From positions 1 to 40,545 of the forward strand of contig NZ_BDJE01000044.1 in the NCBI RefSeq assembly GCF_002117935.1: 40,545 nucleotides of DNA, given 5' to 3'. Source of the DNA: Nocardioides sp. PD653-B2 (GTDB taxonomy: Bacteria > Actinomycetota > Actinomycetes > Propionibacteriales > Nocardioidaceae). Below, piece after piece: positions 6,920 through 14,796 of this stretch. Position numbers and translations under genes: made by a program. The notes beneath the pieces are model-generated. The model did no database searches, had not been told where the DNA came from, and saw nothing but the letters and a program-made list of their open reading frames with translations. Positions within the stretch are counted from its first letter, which is position 1. Each line of letters starts with the position of its first letter.

Positions 6920-7663
6920 CTACGCCACGAGCGCCCGAGACCCGGGTGCCACCGGGCGGCCGTCGGGACAGATCGGTGCCGGGACCGGCAGGCCGATGTC
7001 ACAGAGCGGGTTGTCGGTGCCGCCCGGGTCGGGCAGCGGCGAGCTGCCGGACGCGGCGTCGCAGATCTCCTGCGGGAGACCGGCGTCGCACAGCGGCTGG
7101 ATGTCGCCACCACCACTGGACGCGTCGCAGATCGGCTGCGGCAGGCCCTGGTCGCAGAGCGGCTGGATCGGGCTCGGGTCGCCGCTGCCCCCACCACCCG
7201 GGTTCGGGAGCGTGCCGAAGGCGTCGCAGACCTCCTGCGGCAGGCCCTGGTCGCAGGCCGGCTGGAGCGGGTTGTCGGACCCGCCACCGCCACCGCCGCC
7301 GGAGCCGCTCCTCTTGCACTTCTTCAGCTTGGCCTGGGCCTGCTTGAGGTGCTTCTTCGCCTGGTGCTGCTGCTTCTTGGCCTTCTTGACCTTCTTGTTC
7401 GCCTTCTGCTTCTGCTTGCCCTTGTCGGCCTTCTTGGCCTGCTTCTTGGCCTTCTTGACCTTCTTGTTCGCCTGCTTCACGTGCTTCTTGGCCTTGGCCA
7501 CCTTGGCCTTCTGCTTGGCGCACTTCTCAGGCGCCTTCGCGGCGCTGCTGGCGTGGCTGGTCGTCCGCTCCGAGCTGCTGGCGCCGGCTGATCCGGTCGC
7601 TCCCAGCGTCATCGCGACGGCCACACAACCAACGACCAGCAGTCGCGCTGCGGTCTTGATCAT
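6920..7663 (-). CDS. Secreted Lys-rich protein with four Cys-pair repeats
   Basis: I do not recognise this 247-residue protein. Residues 1-28 form a Sec-type signal peptide, probably cut after AGA. Residues 43-118 are extremely Lys/Ala/Gln-rich and likely helical or coiled, bracketed by Cys48 and Cys115. After a poly-Gly linker, four repeats follow: CDQGLPQEVCDA (137-148), CDQGLPQPICDA (170-181), CDAGLPQEICDA (192-203) and a degenerate CDIGLPVPAPIC (221-232). They are separated by Gly/Pro/Ser linkers. The ATG has a strong GGAGGGGAG site. A cationic wall- or polyanion-binding surface protein is one guess; no function is established. Confidence 0.7.
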   Translation of the reverse strand: MIKTAARLLVVGCVAVAMTLGATGSAGASSSERTTSHASSAAKAPEKCAKQKAKVAKAKKHVKQANKKVKKAKKQAKKADKGKQKQKANKKVKKAKKQQHQAKKHLKQAQAKLKKCKRSGSGGGGGGGSDNPLQPACDQGLPQEVCDAFGTLPNPGGGGSGDPSPIQPLCDQGLPQPICDASSGGGDIQPLCDAGLPQEICDAASGSSPLPDPGGTDNPLCDIGLPVPAPICPDGRPVAPGSRALVA

Positions 7664-7761
7664 GGCTTGTCTCCCCTCCGTCCCTCGGCCGGCGCCTCCA
7701 CACCGGCCCCGGCCTCGTACCCAGGGGTCTCGGCCGCCAATCGGCTCGCTGTGACGAACGT

Positions 7762-7790
7762 CGCACGGTCTAGACCAGGGGGGTCGTGCG
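7762..7790 (-). terminator. Candidate terminator downstream of htrA-like gene
   Basis: CGCACG (7762-7767) pairs with CGTGCG (7785-7790), with the palindrome GGTCTAGACC nested inside. It lies immediately 3' of the protease stop codon. The stem is short, so the call is tentative. Confidence 0.35.
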
Positions 7791-7792
7791 CC

Positions 7793-9055
7793 TCAGTTGA
7801 CGGGCGAGGCGCCGAGGGTGACCGTCGCGGTGTGGCTCCGGCCGAGGCTGTCGGTCCACCCGATCGACACCCGGTCGCCGGGCTCGTGGGTCCCGAGCGT
7901 CGAGCGCAGGACGTCGTACGACGTGATGGCGGTGCCGCCCAGCGAGGTGAGGGTGTCGCCTGCGGTGATGCCGGCCTCGTCGGCGGCGGAGCCGGACTCG
8001 ACCGACGCGATCTGCAGGCTGCTGGTGTTGGCGATGCCGAGGCCGAGGTAGGCGGTGGCGCCGATCTCGACGCCGTCGCCTTCGTCGCCGGACTCGATGG
8101 CGTGGGCGATCGTGAGCGCGTCGTCGATCGGGACCGCATAGCTCTCGGCGATACCGCCGCCGGACGCCGCGGTGGTGATGCCGACGACCTCGCCCTCGCC
8201 GTCGAGGAGGGCGCCGCCGGAGTAGCCGCCGACGACGTAGGCGTCGGTCTCGATCAGGCCGGTGAGGCGCTCGCCCTGGGCGCTGCCCTCGGACTGGGTG
8301 GTGATCGACTGGTCGAGCGCGACGACGTCACCGGTCGAGGCGGACAGGTAGCCCTGGCCCTGCGCGTTGCCCACCGCGGTCACCTCGTCGGAGACGGCCG
8401 GGTCGCCGTCGTCGTCGAGGGCGACCGCGGTCAGACCCGACGCGTCGTCGAGCTGCAGCAGCGCGATGTCGGCGTCCTGGTCGTGGCCGACGACCGTCGC
8501 GGTGTAGGTCTCGCCCGTGGTCGCGATCGTGACCTGGACGTTCGTCGACCCCTCGACCACGTGGTAGTTGGTGAGCACCAGGCCGGAGTCGTCGAGCACC
8601 AGGCCGCTGCCGGCCGCGGCGCCGTTGGTCAGGGTGGTGTCGATGAGCACGACGCCCTGGGACTGGTCGTCGGTCGCGTCGGTCTCGCCGGTCGAGGTCG
8701 ACTCGCCGTACGGGCCCGGCGCACCGTAGCCACCGAACCCGCCCTGGCCGCTGCCCTGGTCCGGGAGCTGAGGCAGCTGCTGCTCGGGGACCGTCGGCGC
8801 GGTGCCGTCCTGCGGGGTGAGGGTGCCGGAGGACGCGGGGGCCGCCGGATCGTCGACCCGGGCGAAGGCCCAGGTGACGGGCACGGCGACCGCCGCGGCG
8901 AGCACGCCGCCCGCCACCGCGCCCGCGACGGCGCCGCGCCACCGCCGGCCGCGACGCGGGGCGACCTCGTGCTCGAGCGAGGGTGCCACCGGCGGGTGGG
9001 CGGGGAAGGGGTCGTCCGGGCGGTACGGGGGCGGCGGGGAGTCGGGAGTGCTCAT
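7793..9055 (-). CDS. HtrA/DegP-like membrane-anchored serine protease with PDZ domain
   Basis: The 420-residue protein has a Pro-rich cytoplasmic N-terminus (1-38), one membrane anchor (about 41-65), a disordered Gly/Pro linker (70-130), a trypsin-like domain (about 135-320) and a C-terminal PDZ domain (about 330-415). The triad is readable as His165 (LTNYHVVEG), Asp196 (DADIALLQL) and Ser279 (GGYSGGALLDG). The usual GNSGGPL around the serine is GGYSGGALL, a variant motif. The expected role is extracytoplasmic protein quality control or signalling proteolysis. It follows pobA on the same strand with a 63-nt gap but is functionally unrelated to it. Confidence 0.88.
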   Translation of the reverse strand: MSTPDSPPPPYRPDDPFPAHPPVAPSLEHEVAPRRGRRWRGAVAGAVAGGVLAAAVAVPVTWAFARVDDPAAPASSGTLTPQDGTAPTVPEQQLPQLPDQGSGQGGFGGYGAPGPYGESTSTGETDATDDQSQGVVLIDTTLTNGAAAGSGLVLDDSGLVLTNYHVVEGSTNVQVTIATTGETYTATVVGHDQDADIALLQLDDASGLTAVALDDDGDPAVSDEVTAVGNAQGQGYLSASTGDVVALDQSITTQSEGSAQGERLTGLIETDAYVVGGYSGGALLDGEGEVVGITTAASGGGIAESYAVPIDDALTIAHAIESGDEGDGVEIGATAYLGLGIANTSSLQIASVESGSAADEAGITAGDTLTSLGGTAITSYDVLRSTLGTHEPGDRVSIGWTDSLGRSHTATVTLGASPVN

Positions 9056-9118
9056 GGGAGCACTCCACCCGACGACTCTGATCCGACGGCTTGAGCAGCC
9101 TGTGCCGCTCCTGTGAAG

Positions 9119-10294
9119 TCAGAAGCCGATCGGCAGGCCGGCGTAGTTCTCCGCCAGACCGGTCGCGCCGGCCTCGCTGGAGGTGACCCAGCGCAGCTGC
9201 GAGAGCTGGAGCTGCTCGTCGAACGGGTCGCCGCTGGTGTGCAGCATCGTGGTCATCCACCAGGAGAAGTGGGTGCACCGCCAGACCCGCCGCAGCGCGG
9301 TGTCGGAGTAGGCGTCGGCGAGGGCGGGGTCGCCCTTCTGCACGAGCGCGACCAGCGCGGGGGCGAGCAGCGCCACGTCGGCGACCGCGAGGTTGAGCCC
9401 CTTTGCGCCGGTCGGCGGCACGATGTGGGCGGCGTCGCCGGCGAGGAAGAGCCGGCCGTGACGCATCGGCTGCGAAACGAAGGACCGCATCGGCAGCACG
9501 CTCTTGTCGGTCACCGGGCCGGGCGTGAGCTGCCAGCCGTCCTGGCCGTGGCCGAGCCGGGTGGCGAGCGCCTCCCAGATCCGGTCGTCGGACCAGTCGT
9601 CGATCTGCGTGTCGTTCGGGACCTGCAGGTAGAGCCTCGAGACGCGCGCCGAGCGCATCGAGTGCATGGCGAACCCGTCGGGGTGCCAGGCGTAGATCAG
9701 CTCGTCGGTCGAGGGGGCGACATCGGCGAGGATCCCCAGCCAGGAGTAGGGATACGTCTTCTCCCAGGTACGGCGTACCGCCTGCGGGACGGCCTCGCGG
9801 GACGGCCCGAACGAGCCGTCGCAGCCGACCACGACATCGGCCTCGAGCCGCTGCTCGACGCCGTCCTTGTCGGTGAAGGTGACCGACGGCCGGTCGGTGC
9901 CGAGGTCGTGCAGCGCGGTGTCGCCGACCTCGTAGTGGATCTCCTGGCCGGCCGCGGCCCGTGCGGCGACCAGGTCCTTCTGCACCTCGGTCTGGCCGTA
10001 GACGAAGACCTGGCGGCCGGTGAGGTCGACGAAGTCGAGGTGGTGCCGCTCGTGCGGCCACTGGAGGTGGATGCCGCGGTGCGGGTCGCCCTCGCGATCG
10101 AGCCGCTCGCCGAGCCCGACCTCGCGTAGCAGGTCGACGCTCGACTGCTCGAGGATCCCCGCGCGGATCCGGCTCGCGACGTACTCCTCCGAGCGGGTCT
10201 CGACGACGACCGACTCCACGCCGTCGGCCGCCAGGAGGTGGGAGAGGAGCATGCCGGCCGGGCCCGCGCCGACGATGGCGACCTGAGTGCGCAT
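9119..10294 (-). CDS. pobA: 4-hydroxybenzoate 3-monooxygenase
   Basis: This FAD enzyme hydroxylates 4-hydroxybenzoate to protocatechuate. The 391 residues align almost without gaps to the Pseudomonas enzyme: GxGxxG at 9-14, Arg44 in SRIRAG, the CDG motif at 158-160, the GD motif in LAGDAAHIVPPTGAKGLNLA (from 285). Substrate residues Tyr201, Ser212, Arg214 and Tyr222 fall at the same numbers. Position 33 is Thr and 34 is Arg, instead of Arg33/Gln34 of the NADPH-using enzyme, so use of NADH is plausible. It feeds the pcaHGBL operon 7 kb away; no pobR lies next to it. Confidence 0.95.
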   Translation of the reverse strand: MRTQVAIVGAGPAGMLLSHLLAADGVESVVVETRSEEYVASRIRAGILEQSSVDLLREVGLGERLDREGDPHRGIHLQWPHERHHLDFVDLTGRQVFVYGQTEVQKDLVAARAAAGQEIHYEVGDTALHDLGTDRPSVTFTDKDGVEQRLEADVVVGCDGSFGPSREAVPQAVRRTWEKTYPYSWLGILADVAPSTDELIYAWHPDGFAMHSMRSARVSRLYLQVPNDTQIDDWSDDRIWEALATRLGHGQDGWQLTPGPVTDKSVLPMRSFVSQPMRHGRLFLAGDAAHIVPPTGAKGLNLAVADVALLAPALVALVQKGDPALADAYSDTALRRVWRCTHFSWWMTTMLHTSGDPFDEQLQLSQLRWVTSSEAGATGLAENYAGLPIGF

Positions 10295-10323
10295 GGCCGT
10301 CAGTCAACGGCTCCGCGCGCGGC

Positions 10324-10351
10324 CCGGCCACCGACGACTTCCGCTGGCCGG
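10324..10351. terminator. Inverted repeat between PPK2 and pobA
   Basis: CCGGCCA (10324-10330) and TGGCCGG (10345-10351) are exact reverse complements around a 14-nt loop. The dyad lies 23 nt downstream of the PPK2 stop and 30 nt upstream of the pobA start on the same strand. It could be the PPK2 terminator or an operator for pobA; the sequence does not decide. Confidence 0.4.
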
Positions 10352-10373
10352 AACACGGGGCCCGCCCAGGCCC

Positions 10374-11486
10374 TCAGCCGTCCTCGCGCTCCGCGAGGAG
10401 GTCCGCCTTCTGCTTGCGGGTGCGGTGCAGGTCGAGCATCGCCGCGGCCGCCGTCGCGGCAGCCTCTGCCTCACGCGCCCCCGCCTCGGCCTCGACCAGC
10501 GGGTCGTCCTCCGCCCCGACGCCGCGGGCGCGGGCGGCCTGCACCTGGACCCGGCGGTCGTCCTTGACCGCCTTCTTGACCTGCTTGTCGGTCTCCTTCA
10601 GCGAGGCGCGCAACGCGGCCGTGCTCATCGAGGCCGCCAGCTCGCGACGCTGGACCTCGGGGTCCCACCGCACGGACGGCCACTCGGGGTCCATGTCGGC
10701 GAGGGTCTGGGTGAGGATCTCGGTGATGGCCAGGCGGGCGTACCACTTGTGGTCCGCGGGCACGACGTACCACGGCGCGGCGTCCGTCGAGGTGCGCCGG
10801 AAGACGTCCTCGTACGCCGCCTGGTAGGCGTCCCAGTCGCGCCGGGTCGGCAGGTCGTTGGTGCTGTACTTCCAGTGCTTGTCGGGCCGGTCGAGCCGCT
10901 TCATGAGCCGCAGGCCCTGCTCGTCGTGGCTCACCATGAGGCCGAACTTGATGATGGTCGTGCCCGCCTCGACCAGCCCCTCCTCGAACGCGTTGATCTC
11001 GTCGTACCTGCCCTCCCACTCGTCGGGCGTCACGAGACCGTCCACGCGGGCGACCAGCACGTCCTCGTAGTGGGAGCGGTCGAAGACGCCGATGAGACCG
11101 GGGGACGGGAGCTCCTTCTTGATGCGCCACAGGAAGTGGTGCTTGCGCTCCGCCTCGGTCGGCGGGCCGAAGGACCGCAGGGCGACGCCCTGGGGATCGA
11201 CCTTGCTCATCACGTGGCGGGCGACGCCGCCCTTGCCGGCGGTGTCGAGGCCCTGGACGACCACCAGCAGCGATCGCTCACCCCGCTCGCGGCCCTCGGC
11301 GAACAGCCGCTCCTGAAGCTCGCTGAGGAGGGAGCCGCGCCGGTGCCCGTGCGCGGTGGCGGCCTTCTTGCCCTCGTCCCACCCCGGGGTGGCACCCCGG
11401 TCCATCTCGGCGAGGTCGAAGTCGGGGCCCGACCGCAGCAGGTCCCGCGGGTCCTCCGACCAGGGGTCCTCGTGTCGCTTGCTCAT
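10374..11486 (-). CDS. Polyphosphate kinase 2 family protein
   Basis: This 370-residue protein is a PPK2-type polyphosphate:nucleotide phosphotransferase. Walker A is GLDTAGKGG (residues 79-87), followed by the RSFGPPTEAERKHHFLWR segment and Walker B GVFDRSHYEDV (133-143). It uses polyphosphate to phosphorylate nucleotides, or the reverse. The C-terminal 75 residues are an unusual Ala/Glu/Lys-rich helical tail. The start ATG overlaps the stop of the upstream phospholipase D-like gene in an ATGA, and GAGAGGA lies before it, so the two are translationally coupled. Confidence 0.9.
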   Translation of the reverse strand: MSKRHEDPWSEDPRDLLRSGPDFDLAEMDRGATPGWDEGKKAATAHGHRRGSLLSELQERLFAEGRERGERSLLVVVQGLDTAGKGGVARHVMSKVDPQGVALRSFGPPTEAERKHHFLWRIKKELPSPGLIGVFDRSHYEDVLVARVDGLVTPDEWEGRYDEINAFEEGLVEAGTTIIKFGLMVSHDEQGLRLMKRLDRPDKHWKYSTNDLPTRRDWDAYQAAYEDVFRRTSTDAAPWYVVPADHKWYARLAITEILTQTLADMDPEWPSVRWDPEVQRRELAASMSTAALRASLKETDKQVKKAVKDDRRVQVQAARARGVGAEDDPLVEAEAGAREAEAAATAAAAMLDLHRTRKQKADLLAEREDG

Positions 11487-13216
11487 GGTCTGTGGTCCTC
11501 TCCGGGTCGGGGCGCGCCGTTCGGGTCGAACAGCAGGTCGTACAGCCGAGGGGCCCACAACATCTGGGTCGGCGTGAGCTGGGGGGTCGACAACCGGCGG
11601 AGCCGACCAGTCGGTCGCAGCGCACCGTGTTCGGCCGCCGCGAACGCGTCCGCGCGGGCCAGCACCCGGAGCCGGCGCCGGGCATGGCCCGGGAGCCGGC
11701 CGCTCAACGACCGCGGCACCGGCACCGGTCGGCGGGGTCGACGGTCGGCGAGCCGACCGCGCACGCCCGTGGGCCGGGTGCCGGCGGCGTACCACGCGTC
11801 GAGCGCGTCGGCGGTCGACACCATGGCGTCGAACAGCTCGTGCGGATCCTCGGGGACCTCGTCCGGATCGCAGCCCAGGTGCTCGGCCACCAGGGTGCGC
11901 AGCAGCGCCCGGGGGAACGAGTCCGCCGGGGCGGCGTCGCCGACGTCGCCCCGGTCGTCGACCACGGTGCACGCGATCTCGCTGTCGCTGGTCCACGACC
12001 GGCGGTTGAGGTTGTCGGAGCCGACGCTGGCCCAGCGGTGGTCGATGATGCACGTCTTGGCGTGCACGTAGACCGGGAGGCCGGCCTCGTTGGTGAGGCC
12101 GAAGAACGCCACCCGGTCCCCGCCGGCCTCGATGATCGTGCGCATGGCCAGCGCGCGTCCGTAGAGCTGCGGCACCTCGACGGCGGCGCCCTCGCGGTCG
12201 GGGACCATCGGCAGGACGACGACGAGGCGCAGGTCGGGGTTGCGCCGCAGCGCGCCGGCGAAGTGCTCGCCGACCTCCTCGGACCACAGGTACTGGTCCT
12301 CGACGTACACCAGCCGCTCCGCCTGGGCGATCGCCTTCGTGTTGCCGAGCATCACCGAGCGCTCGCCCTCCGGCGCGAAGTCGTAGGACTTGGGATAGAT
12401 GGCGGGGAAGGTCCGGACGATCTGCACGATCTCGTGCGACCCGGCCCGGACGGGCGGGGGAGGTGCCTGCTCGCCGAGGGGCTCGGGGGACAGGTCCTCC
12501 CGGTGGACGACGCTGGAGAGCAGCCGGCCGGGGTTGAGGGTCAGGGGGGTGCTGTCCTCCCACCGCTCGCGGAAGGTGGTCTCCACGTCGTGGACCGCCG
12601 GCCCGTGGATGGCGACCTGGACGTCGTGCCACGCGGGTGTCGGCCCGTACGCGCTGGCCATCTCGACCGGCTGCCCGTCCCCCTGGTGCTTCGCGTCGTC
12701 GCGCCGGCCGTGGCACAGGTCGATGCCGCCGACGTAGGCGACGTCGCGGTCCGGGTCGCCGGCGTGCCGGATGACCACGAACTTCTGGTGGTGGGCGCCG
12801 CGGGTGCGGACCCGCATGTCGCGCAGGCACTGACCGCCCGCCGCGCCGATGGCGTCGCCCAGCTGCCGGTGGCGGTGGGCGCTGAAGCCCAGCCGGTGCC
12901 AGTGCGAGCGCCACAGCAGACCGCGGACGTCGACCCCGCGGCGGACGGCGTCGACCAGGACGTTGTCGAGCGTGGACGCCGGATCGTCCGTGAGCTGCTG
13001 GTCGGGGTCGCCCTGCCAGTCGGCGAAGTAGAACCGGTCACCCGGTCCGAGGGCGCAGATGCGCTCGTGCAGCTCGGCGAAGTAGTCGCGACCGTGCACC
13101 AGCGCGCGCACCTGGTTGCCGGCGCTCCACGCCGTGCCGTCGCCGCGCACGGCGTCGATCACGGTGTGCGAGTTCTCCCTCTCCGCGCTGACCAGCAGCC
13201 AATCACTCACCTCCAC
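11483..13216 (-). CDS. Phospholipase D-like / cardiolipin synthase-like protein
   Basis: The 577-residue protein has two HKD half-sites of the phospholipase D superfamily. The second is canonical: His385, Lys387, Asp392 in VHAKTCIIDHRWASVGSDNLN-type context. The first is HHQKFVVIR (His143, Lys145), with Arg at the usual Asp position. Family members cleave or transfer phosphatidyl groups. The last 90 residues are Arg-rich. I chose the GTG at 13216 because CAGACT lies 6 nt before it; a second GTG at 13210 would place GGAGG too close to serve as its ribosome site. It is coupled to PPK2 downstream and divergent from a PAP2 gene. Confidence 0.85.
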   Translation of the reverse strand: MEVSDWLLVSAERENSHTVIDAVRGDGTAWSAGNQVRALVHGRDYFAELHERICALGPGDRFYFADWQGDPDQQLTDDPASTLDNVLVDAVRRGVDVRGLLWRSHWHRLGFSAHRHRQLGDAIGAAGGQCLRDMRVRTRGAHHQKFVVIRHAGDPDRDVAYVGGIDLCHGRRDDAKHQGDGQPVEMASAYGPTPAWHDVQVAIHGPAVHDVETTFRERWEDSTPLTLNPGRLLSSVVHREDLSPEPLGEQAPPPPVRAGSHEIVQIVRTFPAIYPKSYDFAPEGERSVMLGNTKAIAQAERLVYVEDQYLWSEEVGEHFAGALRRNPDLRLVVVLPMVPDREGAAVEVPQLYGRALAMRTIIEAGGDRVAFFGLTNEAGLPVYVHAKTCIIDHRWASVGSDNLNRRSWTSDSEIACTVVDDRGDVGDAAPADSFPRALLRTLVAEHLGCDPDEVPEDPHELFDAMVSTADALDAWYAAGTRPTGVRGRLADRRPRRPVPVPRSLSGRLPGHARRRLRVLARADAFAAAEHGALRPTGRLRRLSTPQLTPTQMLWAPRLYDLLFDPNGAPRPGEDHRP

Positions 13217-13270
13217 GGCGCAAGTCTGTGTCGGATGTCCGGTCGGCAAACATGCGGTGTCCGGCGTGGT

Positions 13271-13303
13271 TTGACGAGATGAGCGGCTGCGCAAGATGCG
13301 GAC
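13271..13303 (+). promoter_or_regulatory. Candidate promoter of the PAP2 operon
   Basis: TTGACG (13271-13276) and CAAGAT (13292-13297) are separated by 15 nt, and CAAGAT lies 6 nt before the GTG start. The spacing matches the leaderless arrangement seen before many genes in the window. The -35 match is good and the -10 match is partial. Confidence 0.4.
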
Positions 13304-14017
13304 GTGGAGGGGACCCAGACACGCGTTCGCCGGCTGCGGCGCGCCATCGTGTACGCCGTGGTGGTCGTGGTGCCGCTCGGCCTGCTCGCGTTCCTGGTGC
13401 GCACCAACTTCGATCCGCTGATCGACCTCGACCAGCGCGTCATCGTCGAGACGACGGACCTGGCGCGCTCGCACGCCTGGCTCCGCTCGCTCGCGGAGGC
13501 ATGGGAGCAGCTCAGCCAGCCCTGGGTGGTCTACCTCGTGGTGGGCGTGCCGGCCTGCCTGTTCGCGTGGTTCCGCCTGCACCTGCGCACCCGCGCCCTG
13601 TGGGCGCTGGCGACCATGGTCACCGGCTGGGCGCTGGCGACCGGGCTCAAGCTCCTGGTGCAGCGCGCCCGGCCGACCGTCGACGACCCCTTCGCCACCC
13701 ACGCGGGCTACTCGTTCCCCTCCGGCCACGCCACCAACAACGCGATCGTGGCGACCGTCGTCGTGCTGCTGCTGTGGCCGGTCCTCGGCGAGGCCGCCCG
13801 CCGGGCGCTGCCGGTGGTCGCCGGCGCCTGGGTCCTGCTGACCTGCGCCGACCGCCTGCTCATGGGCGCGCACTTCCTGTCCGACGTGATCGCCGGTGTG
13901 CTGCTCGGCTGCGGCCTCTGCCTCGCGTCCTACGCCGGCTACGTGGGCTGGAGCCCACCGAGTCCCACCACCCCCTCGAAGGAGTCCGCGGATGACCATG
14001 CTCACCAGGTGGCGTGA
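13304..14017 (+). CDS. PAP2 family phosphatase (membrane)
   Basis: The 237-residue integral membrane protein carries the three PAP2 motifs: KLLVQRARP (116-124), FPSGH (138-142) and R-x5-H-x3-D with Arg184, His190, Asp194. The family dephosphorylates phosphatidate, undecaprenyl pyrophosphate or similar lipid phosphates at the outer membrane face. About six hydrophobic helices are visible. Its last 26 nt overlap the next PAP2 gene, so the two are co-translated. Divergence from the phospholipase D-like gene fits a shared lipid-turnover theme. Confidence 0.88.
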   Translation: MEGTQTRVRRLRRAIVYAVVVVVPLGLLAFLVRTNFDPLIDLDQRVIVETTDLARSHAWLRSLAEAWEQLSQPWVVYLVVGVPACLFAWFRLHLRTRALWALATMVTGWALATGLKLLVQRARPTVDDPFATHAGYSFPSGHATNNAIVATVVVLLLWPVLGEAARRALPVVAGAWVLLTCADRLLMGAHFLSDVIAGVLLGCGLCLASYAGYVGWSPPSPTTPSKESADDHAHQVA

Positions 14018-14735
14018 CGACCGGTCGCGCCCGTCGGCGAAGGAGGCCGGGCGCGACCTGGCCGTACGCGTGCTGTCGCTGTTGGTCCTGTGGTGGCTGG
14101 TCGTGCTGGCCACCGGGTGGGCGCTCACGGACGGTCCGCTGCAGCACCTCGGCACGTCCGAGGAGCAGGTCAACACCTCGATGGCCTCGTCGCGCACGGG
14201 ACTGCTCGACAACGTGACGCTCTTCTTCTCGTGGACCGGCGCGACCGTGAGCATCATCGGCGTCTGCCTGGTGGTGGTCGCGCTGGTGTGGTGGCGGACC
14301 CGGCAGTGGTGGTACGCCGTGGTGCCCCTCATCGCCATCTCGGCGCAGGCGCTGGTCTTCTTCCTCACCACCCTGCTGATCGACCGCGAGCGGCCCCACG
14401 TCGAGAAGCTCGACGACTCGCCGCCGACCTCGAGCTTCCCGAGCGGCCACACCGGTGCCGCGACCGGGCTCTACTTCACGCTGGCGCTGATGGCGCTGCG
14501 GATCCGGCAGCCCGCGCTCCGCGCCGTGGTCGTGACGGTGTGCCTGCTGGTCCCGTTCCTCGTGGCCACGGCGCGCCTCTACCGCGGGATGCACCACGTC
14601 AGCGACGTCACCGTGGCGATCGTCAACGGCCTGGTCGCCTGCCTGCTCGCGTGGAACTGGCTGCGTCGTGACCCGGCCCGCGCGACCGGTGCCGACGAGC
14701 GCGCCGGGTCCGAGCGGGCCGTGACCGTCTCCTAG
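13992..14735 (+). CDS. Second PAP2 family phosphatase (membrane)
   Basis: The 247-residue protein again has all PAP2 motifs: DRERPHVEKL (131-140), FPSGHTG (149-155) and Arg195-x5-His201-x3-Asp205. The two tandem proteins are clearly different in sequence, so this is not a recent duplication. The ATG at 13992 has an AAGGAG site inside the end of the upstream gene. Membrane segments are spread across residues 23-210, and the C-terminal tail is charged. It probably works on a different lipid phosphate or on the other leaflet; this is inference. Confidence 0.88.
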   Translation: MTMLTRWRDDRSRPSAKEAGRDLAVRVLSLLVLWWLVVLATGWALTDGPLQHLGTSEEQVNTSMASSRTGLLDNVTLFFSWTGATVSIIGVCLVVVALVWWRTRQWWYAVVPLIAISAQALVFFLTTLLIDRERPHVEKLDDSPPTSSFPSGHTGAATGLYFTLALMALRIRQPALRAVVVTVCLLVPFLVATARLYRGMHHVSDVTVAIVNGLVACLLAWNWLRRDPARATGADERAGSERAVTVS

Positions 14736-14761
14736 GTGTGCCGGCGTCGTACGCCGGGTAA
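14735..14761 (+). promoter_or_regulatory. SigF/SigB-type promoter candidate before DUF1206 gene
   Basis: GGTGT (14735-14739) and GGGTAA (14756-14761) are 16 nt apart, close to the mycobacterial SigF pattern GGWWT-N16/17-GGGTAY. A similar pair precedes katE. If functional, it would let the DUF1206 and diacylglycerol kinase genes be transcribed separately from the PAP2 pair under stress. Confidence 0.45.
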
Positions 14762-14796
14762 GTCGGAGGGTCGGGACGGGAACAGTGAGGGAGACC

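Noticed and set aside
11483..14452. 989-residue minus-strand frame as one giant protein
   Set aside because: Only the part from 13216 down has phospholipase D motifs; the upstream part is antisense to the two PAP2 genes.
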